64,000 nucleotides of DNA from Trachythela sp. YZ-2020 (GCA_016169945.1 JADLSH010000355.1:1855501-1919500); one strand, 5' to 3'; counted from the stretch's first letter, positions 45,476-57,418 are shown. Translations and numbers: made by a program. Notes: a model not told the origin generated them from the letters alone.

Positions 45476-45537
45476 ATCATGACCATGTCATGGTGACCGA
45501 TGTAATAGAGTGCCAATATATCTCTGCAATTTGCATA

Positions 45538-45661
45538 AGCCTGGTTTCCATATGGTCGTAACTGTCGCGAACCTGGTGTGGAGATAGACCCAAAGCCTAT
45601 CTCTACGACCCTGTCGTAACTGTCGTAACCGGAATTTTACGCCCATATGGAAACCAGGCTA
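45538..45661. mobile_element. ~124-bp MITE with AGCCTGGTTTCCATATGG ends
   Basis: AGCCTGGTTTCCATATGG at the left pairs with CCATATGGAAACCAGGCT at the right. CGTAACTGTCG occurs internally in both arms. Confidence 0.85.
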
Positions 45662-45669
45662 TAGAGAAC

Positions 45670-47280
45670 ATAAAGACAAAGTAGTCCACATCGATGATCA
45701 TGAATTGGTAACACTGAACCAAATGGAAACCTTGGCTTCGGGCTTAGCGCTTTTAAAGTATAGTGCAAGGGAAGCATGCACTTTACAGACAGTTAACATT
45801 TTCTCTTTTTAACTACAGTGGTAAGGACACATACCCTTTACAGAAACTAAACTCTTTTTTAACTATAATGCATCAGCGACACATATAACAAACAGAACAA
45901 AGGCCCAGAATCTACCCTGTCATACAATATCGCCTCCTAACCATACACTATCGTCCCCTAACCATACCCCTGTCGAAAAATCGATCTGCATGGTTCAATA
46001 TCAAAAAGAGTTTTGGCCGTGAAACGACAGCGCTAGCTAACACTCGCACCACCTTCCACACATATCTCTGGCCTCTAGACACACTTTCCATACGAACAAC
46101 TTTACAACAAATTAGTGGATTTCAGTAAGCGCAAGGCAGCATGATGGTGGTCGGATAAGGTCACCCTAATATCTGTCAGTTGAGCACCATCATCTGTTGC
46201 AATATAATGCTTGGTGAAACCCACTTTCAAGCTTACAACATGCATATACACACTATATTTAGTTACACTATACATGTGTAAGTAGTTACACTATACATTC
46301 ACCATGCGACTATAATTAAGTTTACGTCAGCTTAGACGAAGGGCTTTGGGCGGGCAAGCTATGCTTACATTCTTTGCTGTGCCGCCACATACCTAGGTCT
46401 AGCCTGATTGTATCTCATGTTCATTTTATCATACTTTATATACTGCAGGCTCTTTACACAGCCATATACTGTATATGCCAAGTGGATGTGAAATGGCAGA
46501 TCTTTTTAAACTTATTTTCCTTTTGGCAAATCTTTTTTGGCAAAATTTTTATTGACTAATCTTTTCAACTTCTTTTTTATTGGCAAGCTTCTTTAATTTC
46601 TTTTCAACTTCTCGATCTTCCCTTCGTTCAGCTTATATAATTCATTATTGTACCATGTTATCTTGTGTTTCTAGCCGTTAATATTACTGGTGCATGACTC
46701 GCACCAATTGGACACACGTCCATTATAAAAAATTATATTTCATTAACTGTTACCCTTGACCCCTGCCCCTGTTATATGCGATGCTATTTATTGTATTTTC
46801 TGTAATCAATAATATTCCCATGTAATTGAGGAATATGTTATTAAAGTACCAAGTTGCGAAAGAGGGGGGGAGTAAAGTAGAGGCAAGTTGACCTTGTCTT
46901 CGTCTTTGCAATCAGTTGTCGCCGATTGTTACAATAGAATGAAATTTAGTGCAAAAATAGTCTTCACAAAGTTGTACAAGATTTAAGCACTGTCATTAGG
47001 TTGGTGACACTGAAAGATTCCAAAGAACTTTGGGCAACCTTTTATGTTTAGTTGCGAACTTTAATGAGTGCGTATGTGGATACATGTAATAAAAATAAGC
47101 CGTGGCAGTCAGATATACAATGCAATATGTATGCCTGATAGTGTCACAGACACTACACTAAACACGCATGAAAAAACACTAATTTGCAAAGCATCCGACT
47201 GTAATATTTATATATATATACCGCTGGAGCAAAGCCAATAAACGCTAGATAATTACCACAACTTTATATATCAATTGCGA
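45670..47280. other. Unassigned sequence 3' of the TNIP-like gene
   Basis: No coding frame with family resemblance. It presumably includes the minus-strand 3' UTR, and a CAATAAAA on the minus strand at about 46545 is a possible polyadenylation signal. A short TATATATATA tract lies at about 47208-47219. Confidence 0.35.
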
Positions 47281-47360
47281 TTGGTGCGTTGTCACCAGAC
47301 ACCAAAAGTGGAACAGCCACCATCACAAAGTGGATGTGTGCAACCATTAATACATCCAAT

Positions 47361-50300
47361 TTAGGTCGTGCACTTATCAATGTGCTCTTCAAATGGCCGC
47401 CTTTCGTTGGAGCCGAACACTCTCTCGCAACGAGGGCATTTCAGTACTGCTGCTGGGCCGTCTATGACGTCACACCCGTCAGCCTCACACCCGTGACACA
47501 GCCCGCCAGGATGGCCGCCACCCGTCTGCCCGCGTGCGTGAAGTGGCTAAAAAATATCAGAACATTTCGCATAAATATGGCGCTAATGGTACTCGTGTAA
47601 TAGTACACGACTACAACTGGTTAAGCCCATGTTACATGGGTAAAATATTGGGTAAAATGTTGAGCAAAATGTTGAGCAAAATGTTGGGTAAAATGTTGCA
47701 GAATTTGCCGCAGAATTTGTTGCAGAATTTATTGCTGGGCAAAATGTTGAGTAAACGTTGACTATTACTTTAACTGACCTGCTGTTGTTGATATGCCAAT
47801 TCCTGGATTTCTCGGGGCGTGTAACGGTACTGCCTATCCTGGTACATGGGCTGAAATTGGAAGATTGGAATATCACATTTGTACACCATAGGGGGTGGGG
47901 TGTGGTGGGGTGGGGGTTTATTAGGATATGTGTCTTCTACCTCTGTTACTGTGCTTACATGTCTGCAATTGCAGTTGTCTGATTATAATTTCAAGCACCA
48001 TGTCAATTCGTCACAGAAAGATAGTGGCGAACACTAGCGGCACCTGGGATCGTCTTGTAACTGGGATCGGAATAAACTATTTCAAGGGAAACCTTTTATA
48101 GAAACAAGAAAATTTCATTTTCAAATTTCAATTCACATTTTAATTAAAAACACTCGCATACCTGTCGTCGTTGTGAGGGATGCATTGTGACGTAATCACC
48201 AGGTGGTACCATATACCATGGCTCCTCTTGGACCTTAAGGACAATACATAGACTACTGTGAATTTCGCATATCTTTTTGCTAGACAGCATTATAGTCCAG
48301 GCGCGAAGCTAGCCATTGCAACTGGTCATGCTATGCAAACAAACGTGCATTTGGATTGTCGAAAGACAATGCATTTCTAAAGATTTGAATAATGAAATAC
48401 TGGAAATGTACATAGCATGAGCAGTTGCTATGCGTAGCTTTGCCACTTCGCATTATACCAATCTTAAATACATTATATTTGTTTGACTAAATTGACCACG
48501 AAGAGTGTATTACGCCAAATCTAGTACTACAATAAAAGGGAGACTTGGGGCAAGTCAAATCTCATACCTGAACAGAACTTCGGCCTCTCAATTGCTTTTG
48601 CAGTCTTTCTTTGTCACGTCGTTCCTTGTCAAAATCATCACGGTAAAGTCGCACCTGTGGAAACGAAAATTGTGTGTGAGTGGACTAAACGCAAACACTA
48701 TCGTGCAACAGATGGTGGTCAACTGACGGTTAAAGCCATGTTACATGGGGCAAGTTTTGCTGCAACTTGCAACGCTATTTCTTTGCCATGTTATGTAGAA
48801 ATGTACGCACAGAAAAACAGTGAACATGGCCCGCGTTTCACTTCACCGATATTCTCATTCTCATTCATTTCTTTGTCGCCTTCTGGACCGATTTGACTAA
48901 CTCACGGCGATCGTTGTGGGTGACGTCAATACACTTAGGGTTAGGTTTAGTGTTAGCCTGTTAGGGTTAGGTTAAGATCAACAAACCCACAACGAACGCC
49001 CGTGAGGGTACTGTAGTCAACCCCCTTCTGGCCACGTCTAGCATAAAAATATCGGCCAAGGAGGAGAGAATCATGCTCATTCTTTTCATTATAACCATAC
49101 ATGTATAAGTAGAGGTCCTGTACTTTGTGGCAATTTAGTTATATTTGTTTAGAGATATTTAGTTCAACTTGTTTGCTCTCATCACTGTCAGCAGTTCTGA
49201 AGTTGATCACCAGCTGTTGCTCTGTTACGCTTATACTAAAACCCACAAATAATGGGTAAAAATTGTTTACAATTTCTGCTTAAATTTGCTTGCAATTTAA
49301 ATGGCAACAATTTTCAACTGGCAGCATGCATTTACAAAAGTTTCCCAACAAAACAATAGAAAAAAATACCTGTTCCTTCAGTAAGGCAATTTCTCTTTCG
49401 AACTCCTTCAGTCGTTCCTTCTGTGCCTCTCTATCGGCTTGAATACGCTCTCGATCCGATCGCTCGTTGGCAAAATCATCAGCGTATACAGAAATTTGTT
49501 GTTTCAACATCTCAATTTGCTCTGCCTGCACATTAAGCGACACCATAGACGAACCATTTGCAGTCTAAAATATTCATAACACACACATACAGTAAAGCCC
49601 CGCATAAAAGAACCAGTGAATTTTGACTTCAGGCTCAAGTGGTTCTTATATAACGGGTACTTAGAAAGAAATCAGGCTGAAGTGGTTCTTAACTGGTTCT
49701 TATTTCCAGTCAAAAACAATTGTTCCTGGTTTAGAGTTTTAAACCTCTTATTGTATACAATGAAACTAGTAAATGAACTGTAATTTAACCGTTAATTATA
49801 TAAACTTTATACCCATCAAGTACTGAGTGAACAAAGGGCCATCATGATGTAAGTTTGAATATAGTTATGCAAGTTGAATTATGTTGTGAATTGATTGCTG
49901 TTTTGATAAAATAAATGCATGCTTGATGTGGTTGAAAGACATAATTCCTGCTAGCAAGATTACAGTATTTTGTTTTCTTCCTAGTACCTGCTTAGTAATT
50001 CAGCTAAAAGTTTTAATGAAATATTTTACCTGGTCTGAACCTCCAACAGTGGCTAATCTTTCGAGTTCTTGTCTCAGTAGACCTTGTGTTTGTTTCTCGG
50101 CTTCCAACTGGGCTTGAAGTTGATTGATATGTTCTTGGGCGGCCTTAACATCGAATACGAAATATTACAACATTTAATTATAGAATAAATAGCTTTCCTC
50201 CTCGAGGTTCCTTCTGATACACCAGACCTCAAGGGAGAAATATTTGGAACTGATAGAGCTATCCAGTATATATAGTCATTGGGTGGGATACCGGTGGTGG

Positions 50301-53300
50301 TCATTCGACTGAAGATGGGCTAGCTGTAAAAGGGAAAACCCCCACCCACTCTCAGGCATGGTCCAAGGGCCGGGCCACTGGGGCCATCTTAGATTCCAAG
50401 GAAATGTTTTCTATCCAGATGGCCACAAGAAAGCCCAAATAGAGCACTGGATTTGGTAATGTAACAATTGAATTTGACAAGGGCAATTGGTACCATTGTG
50501 CACCCCTTGAAATTCGAATTTCACATGTAAAAATTTCATTTCATAAAATATTTTCATAAAATATATGTGAATCTCGCATGTAAAAATTCTGAATTTCACG
50601 TGTGAAATGTCCATAATTTTCACATGTGAATTGTTATAAATTCCACATATAATTTCACATATGAAAATGACATGTGAAATTTTCGTAAGGGAAGCCTAGG
50701 GAAGGGAGTGTAGTCCCTCCCCGACTAACTCCAATCCTGGATAAAGTTAAAGTCTATAACAGAGAAATAGCTAGAGCTACAACATTGAGCACAAATAAAA
50801 TTACCGCTCCCATCTGCATGGCTGCTTCTCTAGCGGTTCTTTCCTCGCTGATCATTTTCTTGGCTGCCGTCCAAACTTTATCACGCTTCTTCCGTTCTTC
50901 GATTAGCTTAGCCACCTCTTGAACAAGTTCTTCAGTTCTCTGTGTTAGTTGCTGGATAATTGTCGTTGTCTCTTCATTTGCATTTGCATCTGGGGCTTGT
51001 CGTTGTACGTCGACAACCTCTCGTGTTTGGCCAGGTCTTTTGCGAAATTCCGAGGCCAAACGGTCTTTGTCCGCTTTCAGTTGACGGTACTGGTCATCCC
51101 ATTGGTGATTGACTTGTAAGAGCTGAGAGAAAAGAAATATTTTTATTCGTCGTTTGTAAATCGTGTCTCAAGTATACTGTCTTAGTGGATCCTTAGAATG
51201 AAGAATACAAGAAATTGAATAGTTATTTCTCTTATAAGCATACCTCTTCCTTTTGCTTCGTCAGTACATTAGTTTGATTTTGTAGCGTCTGTGAGTTTTC
51301 CAATAACTAAACGATCATTAACAATGCATCATTAAACTACACAGTTTGGCGAAATTTCGCAAATTTCAAATTTAAATGTCGCCAAAGCTTACCTCTTCGA
51401 TCCGTTTACTCATCAAATCATTCATATGCTGTAGTTCACGCATTTTACTTGAAGGGCTCAATGAAATATCTTCGCCTCCTGCCGTGACGAGTTTAAATCT
51501 TTCCATCGATCCATTTTGTAGACGATCCTTAATAACATGATTAACCATGATTAGGGTGAGTGGTAACCAATCAGAATCGAGACAAAAGTACTTGAGAGTT
51601 TTAAGGCCACAATCCGATTCTCCTCTCGACGTATGTGATTTACTGGATTCGCTGACCAGAGTACGTACGGCTATTGGCGAAAAGTGTAGTTGTTTCTGTA
51701 ATAGAGACCTTAAGATTGAAGTTTACGGCAAACCGCAAACCGCTGTGAAAGTTGAGGTTTTTGCTGTTGTAATTCACCAGCTTTTACACAAATTTGGAAA
51801 GATATCAAACATTCGTATAGATTACGAAATTGTGCACTAATCAATTAAACAAGATTAATCACCATTGGCGTTCTCGCCAAGTTTACATTTGGCGTATAAA
51901 TTTCATGCTTGAACGCCTAAAAGCACTCGTAGGCGTACAACGGTAAACCTCGAACCTCAAGATGTAGTTTCCTGGTTTGGCGAGAACGCCAATGGTGACT
52001 AAACTTTGTTAATTGATTAGTGCACAATTTCGTAAGTTATACGAATGTTTGATATATTTCAAAATTTGGTAAAAGTTGGTGAATTACAACAGCAAAAACC
52101 TCAACTTTCGCAGCGGTTTGTGGTTTGTCGTAAACGTCAATCTTAAGGTCTCTATTGTGTGAAATCACATACGTCAGGAGGAAAATCGGCCCTACAAATC
52201 GGATCGTGTGAATAAGCCTACATACAAGGTGGGCGACCCAGTGAAGAAACGTAATTGAAAAGGGTATTAAATAAAATACTGTAAATAGCTGTATTCATTG
52301 ATCTTACTGCACTATATCCACGCGGCACATCATCGCTCCGTCTCTCGACTTCTCCTGTCATCTGTCTCTGGATAAGTTCAAGATCGACTTCCTTCGTTTT
52401 GATTTCCGCTTCGAAATTCGCGATCAGTTTCACCTATTTAACAACACAGTTACTTGTTAGCACTTAGCACGCTTTTGCGTGTCAGATCCAGAGGAAGACA
52501 AAGGATGAATGAAGACGATTATGGAAAATGAGCTAAGAAAGCATGTATGGAACTTATAAGAGGAAAAACGCCCAGAGAAAGACAAAGGATACGATGGAGT
52601 GACAGAATTAAGAAGATTATGGAAGAGTTTGGACGTCGGTAGGATGATACAAAAGATTGAGCTACACGAAGACGATACATAAGAAGACCAGAGATCCCTA
52701 AATAATGGGAGAGAAGATCTAGAGGAAGACAAAGGATAAGATGGAGGGATGGAATTAAGAAGATTATGGAAGAGTTTGGACGTCGGTAGGATGAAACAAA
52801 AGATTGAGCTACACGAAGACGATACATAAGAAGACCAGAGATCCCTAAATAATGGGAGAGAAGATCTAGAGGAAGACAAAGGATAAGATGGAGGGATGGA
52901 ATTAAGAAGATTATGGAAGAGATTGGACTTACAGAGAATGATGCAAGATATTGAATAACATGAAGACAATACACAAGAAAGACTGACGCCTAAATAATGG
53001 GAGAGAAGTTCAAGAGGAAAACAAAGGATAAGATGGAATGATGGAATTAAGAAGATTATGGAAGATATTGGACTTACAGAGAATGATGCAAGAGATTGAA
53101 TAACATGAAGACAAAGGATAAGATGGAGTGATGAAATTAAGAAGATTATGGAAGAGATTGGACTTACGTATAGCATTATGAACTTAACATGGAGAATGTT
53201 CAATCTTCTCCAAACTGACGAATAACAACAAAAAGAGTTTCTTACCACAAATTCCTCATGTCCAGGAATATCTGCTCTGTTTTCTTCCTTAACATTTAGA

Positions 53301-55430
53301 CCCTCGAAATCCCAGGACAACTGATTCTCAACGTGAGGTGTAGCATTTCTGGTCGTACCGTCGACATCTCTTAATCCGCCTGGCTCGACCGAAAAAGAGT
53401 TGTCCTGGTTAGCTAGTTGTATCAGTTGTTTTTCCAAATGATGTCTTTCTTGTGATTGGGCTTTCAAACACTCGCCTGAAAATACAAAAGGTAAAATTCA
53501 TTCACATTTTGCTCCTGTGGTATATATATATACTATATCGATACAATACTATATCGATATACAATACTATATCGATAAGGGATGACTCTTACCGGACCTC
53601 TAGAAAGAACGGTTTAGAACTGATATAGCTATCCAGTATAAATAAAGTTAGTTTAGGTTTCCTCCTGTAGTAAGACTGTACCAATAAGGGACGATTGTTA
53701 CTGGACCTCTAGGGAGAACAGTTTAGAACTGATGGAGCTATCCAGTATAAATAAAGTTAGTTTAGTTTAGGTTTCCTCCTGTAGTAACACTGGATCAATA
53801 AGAGATGGCTCTTACTGGACCTCTGGGAAGAACTGTTTAGAACTGATAGAGCTATCCAGTATAAATAAAGTTAGTTTAGTTTAGGTTTCCTCCTGTAGTA
53901 ACACTGGATCAATAAGAGATGGCTCTTACAGGACCTCTGGGAAGAACTGTTTAGAACTGATAGAGCTATCCAGTATAAATAAAGTTAGTTTAGTTCAGGT
54001 TTTCTCCTGCAGTAACACTGGACCAGTACAGGATGGTTCTTACTGGACCTCTAGGGAGAACAGTTTAGAACTGATAGAGCTATCCACTATCCAGTGTAAA
54101 TAAAGTTAGTATAGTTCAGGTTTCATCCTTTGATAACACTTGACATTTAAGGGACGGTGTAGGAAGAACAGTTTAGAAAGAACTGATAGAGCTACCAAGT
54201 ATATACAGTTAGTCTAGTTTCAATTTAAAAACATTTTATGTACAGTATGATTTCAATTCAATACGAAAAAAATACTTACCAAGTTCACGAGCTTTCTGCT
54301 TTCGTTCCTCCAAAAGATTTTTCTCTTGGAATAGGCGATCGTATTTCTCGGATAATTCTCGATTGTAATCATTTTCAACCTATGCAGTTCGGTCAAAATC
54401 CATAATACAAGTTATCAAATCTTTGCACTGGACGCTTGCGCAGACAATGCATTATTCTAGTAACACAAAGAAAAGTTTTTGAGGTACAGTATAATCTCTC
54501 AACAACAAGTAAAATGGAAATGGGGAAAAAACTTTAGGCAGAAATTACTTCTAAATGGCATATTACGTTGATGTTGCGACAAGCGAATCCGGTATCGTGT
54601 ATCTGGGGACTACAAAGACGCAAAGCACGCAGTATTTTGTCTAAAACTAAGCAAAGAACTTTAAAACAAAATTTAGCATTTCAAAGCTTTCAATGTGATT
54701 GTGCATTCATATAGCTTTTGTCACTACTTTTGCCTTACACAAGAATATCTATTATCGGCCAATATCGGACATATATTATTGGAATATCGGCGAATTCCTG
54801 TATCGATTCATTAGCACTACTAGACGGTTATCTCATCAATTTGTTTTTAATAAGTTTAAAGCTATAACGCAACTACTTTATTTTAACTGAAACGTTTGCG
54901 CCCCCCCCCCCCCCCCCCCCGACCATCAATCTAAATGAAATAGTGAATTGTTTCCCCATATTCACATTACTTAAATTAAATATTGAAGATAAGTACATAT
55001 GTATAAAGTACAACTGCAAAAATAAAAAATGAATGTAAAATGGTATTCATTCCAAATTGTAAATTATTTGCCAATCAAGCTACAACACATATAACATACA
55101 ATGAAACATGCTTTCAGCTCAGTATGCGACGACGTATAAATAATATTTAAAACTGATACCGTTGTTCGAAACTACTGAAAAATACTCACAAGGCACAAAG
55201 TTAACGAAGACAAAGATTACTGCAGAGGAACATAGGAAAAGCATGCAAGCTAAGAATTTGTTAATCAAGCTCAAATATAACAGGCTTTCAACTATATGTA
55301 CATAACTATAACTATAACTATAACTAAACTAATAAGGTAGGTATGAAGTGAACCATGTATATATAGAATACTGAAACGCAATATGACTTACTTCAGCAGG
55401 CTCTGTGACTGTGAAACGGCACAGACACAT
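47361..55430 (-). CDS. TNIP: TNIP/ABIN-family ubiquitin-binding adaptor with UBAN and CCHC (NOA-type) zinc finger
   Basis: Thirteen exons on the minus strand: 55430-55392, 54379-54280, 53475-53246, 52433-52308, 51527-51393, 51306-51244, 51122-50805, 50143-50030, 49564-49370, 48654-48568, 48233-48162, 47850-47779 and 47546-47361. All junctions are phase 0 except one phase-1 intron (54280/53475). The product is about 578 residues, mostly coiled coil. Residues 232-247 (LLQVNHQWDDQYRQLK) match the ABIN AHD1 core (LLEVNKQWDQ...), the A20-binding segment. Residues 392-417 contain DDF..ERSDRERIQ, the UBAN linear-ubiquitin-binding signature; residues 444-459 repeat it (YRDDFDKERRDKERLQ). The C-terminus has Cys554, Cys557, His572, Cys576, a zinc finger as in NEMO, optineurin and ABIN2. 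The family restrains NF-kB and cell-death signalling. The start (MCLCRF...) was chosen because it precedes a GTAAGT donor in phase; it is the least certain part. Confidence 0.85.
47640..47760. repeat. GGGTAAAATGTTGAGCAAAA short repeat in the last TNIP-like intron
   Basis: An 11-bp AAAATGTTGRG-type step repeats about eight times next to CCCATGTTACATGGG. It fills the 232-bp intron between the last two exons. CCATGTTACATGG matches the end of the TAAGGC(C/G)ATGT MITE, a possible origin. Confidence 0.75.
48300..48455. mobile_element. Diverged hAT-type MITE related to 31840-31992
   Basis: Shares the plan GGCGCGAAGCTAGCCATTGC ... GTCATGCTATGCAAA at the left and GCATGAGCAGTTGC...AGCTTTGCCACTTCGC at the right. 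Target duplication not recognisable. It lies in a TNIP-like intron. Confidence 0.6.
48730..49088. mobile_element. Broken copy of the TAAGGC(C/G)ATGT MITE, containing another insertion
   Basis: The left half (TTAAAGCCATGTTACATGGG to about 48898) matches 5320-5500. Sequence at 49018-49088 resumes the match. Between them, 48901-49011, is a small element with CTCACGGCGATCGTTGTGGG and CCCACAACGAACGCCCGTGA as ends, rich in TTAGGGTTAGG. Confidence 0.7.
50220..50275 (-). repeat. Fragment of the ~110-bp minisatellite unit
   Basis: ACCTCAAGGGAGAAATATTT then ACTGATAGAGCTATCCAGTA, in a TNIP-like intron. Confidence 0.65.
50502..50692. mobile_element. MITE of TTTCACATGTGAAA palindromes
   Basis: The right end GTGAAATTTTCGTAAGGG complements the family terminus CCCTTACGGAAATTTCAC seen at 1119. 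The interior has alternating TTCACATGTGAA steps. Confidence 0.65.
51607..52215. mobile_element. MITE split by a 441-bp foldback element
   Basis: The outer element matches 43250-43416: left part CGATTCTCCTCTCGACGTAT, right part TGAAATCACATACGTCAGGA and ACAAATCGGAT. The inner foldback (51713-52153) begins AGAGACCTTAAGATTGAAG and ends CAATCTTAAGGTCTCT, with arms of about 200 bp and a centre marked by TTGGCG/CGCCAA. All of it lies in the TNIP-like intron between exons 52433-52308 and 51527-51393. Confidence 0.8.
52480..53200 (+). repeat. 147-bp intronic repeat derived from a reverse-transcriptase tail, about 5 units
   Basis: Units contain AGAGGAAGACAAAGGATAAG, ATGGAATTAAGAAGATTATG and AATGGGAGAGAAG. 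Translated on the plus strand each reads RSRGRQRIRWRDGIKKIMEE, typical of the C-terminal end of non-LTR retrotransposon polyproteins. The minus-strand frame is open for over 300 codons through the array but begins in the true TNIP-like exon and runs past its donor, so it is not a real product. Confidence 0.8.
53570..54205 (-). repeat. ~110-bp minisatellite, reverse orientation, about 6 units
   Basis: Same unit as at 27415-28630, in the TNIP-like intron between exons 54379-54280 and 53475-53246. It is preceded by three TACTATATCGATA steps (53530-53576). Confidence 0.9.
54899..54920. repeat. Homopolymer C run
   Basis: About 20 consecutive C in a TNIP-like intron. It could also be inflated or shortened by sequencing error. 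Confidence 0.8.
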
Positions 55431-56930
55431 GACATGTATATTTGTACACGCGGGCAAAAGAATTGGCTGAGCTGTCTTTGGAATCTTATGATAAGGCTTA
55501 CATCATACTATACGTTGTGCTCAGTATATCGTATTACGTAACATATCTCTTAATGGGATTTCCCGCCCGGACGTGCGTGGGCGCTCATGCTTAACGTATT
55601 GTATTTGAGTAAAGCCAAAAGGAGTAAGGCATGTATCTTTACTTGCATAGGGAATTTCCAGCCCCGACTAAAACTGTAGAATTTCAGGAGCCATACATAA
55701 TGTGGGACCGTGTGAATGCGGATCTATATACTCAAATTTGCACGATTTCGCTAATCGAGTTCACACGCGACGAATTCGAGCGACGAATTCGAGCACCGAG
55801 GTCCATTTGTTCACACGGGAATTCGTACGATTAACTGGACGAATATGCGTGCGGTATTGTATATAAAGGGCTTACTCAAAGATTAAAAAGCACAAATTGC
55901 AGGAACTGTTAGTGTTAAATTATCAAGAACCCATAATATAGCAACGCTAAGGCCATAACAACGGAAATTGTTATATAGGCATGCGAATTATGCTATAATT
56001 TATACCAGCATTTCTCACAATATCATGAAATATTTACATAGAATTTAAGTAGAACTTATTTTTGAAAATCAGTTTGAATAGGCAAGGAAGGTTTTCAATT
56101 ATTGAATTTTTAAACAAGCCGTGATATGCATACAGTGTCTGTTCGAACGCTGAACTGAAGATTCCAGCCGAAAATGACATTTTCATTTTAGAAGAAAATA
56201 GAAATGTCAGAAATATGGCCACCTGTGTTACGTCTATAGATATTAAACCTTCTTTTCCCAGCTGAATATAGGACCGAATAATTCGGATAACATGAATATT
56301 AGTGAAATAGCGGAAAGATTTAACTTGGAATGTGGCAGATTTTAAATATTTAATGATTGCGGATTCAGCGCAAATTGAGCTTGCAATTTACGCAAGTATG
56401 GCGCAAACCATGCAATAATACGAATAATGTCTGTAATAGTAAAAAATGCGGATTCAGTGCAAATTGATTTGGAATTACCACAATTTGGCACAAATGGTGC
56501 AATTGTCAAAAAACGATAAAGCAAAAAATTGTTTGAATAGCGAAAAATAACTGCTCCGGAAATTCTAACCAGAAATGATTTGTATAATATAGAAACTTGA
56601 TACCACCACGATACCACGTTCCTGGCATAATTCAGGTATTATTTATATACCTGAAATCCCTCTCCAGCCGACAAGCCATATCATGGATTTTCAAGATATA
56701 ATTATTCGCAATTTGTTCTATTTTATGTGCCTGACATGTACAAGTTTCTATACAGAGTTTCTATATTTGGCAACTACGTTTGCTTTCGTGTTGAAAGGCA
56801 AAGCAAGCCAAAGGCCAAATTTAGTTCGACATAATTCTGTCTATATCCTTTAAAATAAGATATGTCAGTATTGCCAGGAAATTGTTTTCTTGGCAATGAC
56901 AAATGGTTGAATTGATTAGTTTTGGGATTC
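55431..56930. other. Unassigned region upstream of the TNIP-like start
   Basis: No supported exon. ACGAATTCGAGCGACGAATTC repeats at about 55768-55800. The 56260-56620 segment (GAATAATTCGGATAACATGA, ATGATTGCGGATTCAGCG) is a dispersed repeat shared with 58680-58880. CAGTGGCGTCGCCAG at 56941 is a lone hAT-like terminus. Confidence 0.45.
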
Positions 56931-57418
56931 CAGTCATTAGTCAGTGGCGTCGCCAGATTGACAAATGTACGCTTGGCAAACCAGGGCAAAATGCTCGAGA
57001 ACATGTAAGGGAGAACATGTAGGAACTGTTTTTTCCTTCTGTTCCACTAAATAATTTTCATTTATCTCTCTTTAGAGACTTTTTTGGCTGTTTTATATGC
57101 CCCGACTTCCGAGTACAAACAGTTTTCTCTCGGTCTGAACTCGCGCATGCGCATAACGTAGAAAACCGTCCATTGCATAATGGCGGACAACTTTGCATTC
57201 CGCTATGTTGTCACATACCCGGGGGTAAATATCCGAGCGGAATTAGTACCCTCGCACGGCGCTTCCTCCTACATGTCTGGGAGAATGCCAGGGCGATATT
57301 TTGAAATATCAAGTCCCTGATATTGGGATGTTTCCCTTGGGAAAAACTGGGATGAATATGTCCATCCCAGACCACCGCGTTGTAGGTACTGTAGTCATTA
57401 CTATAAACTGGTGTCTCA

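Noticed and set aside
52457..53467. 336-codon open frame on the minus strand
   Set aside because: Only its first ~76 codons are a real TNIP-like exon. The rest runs past a GTAAGA donor into a 147-bp tandem repeat.
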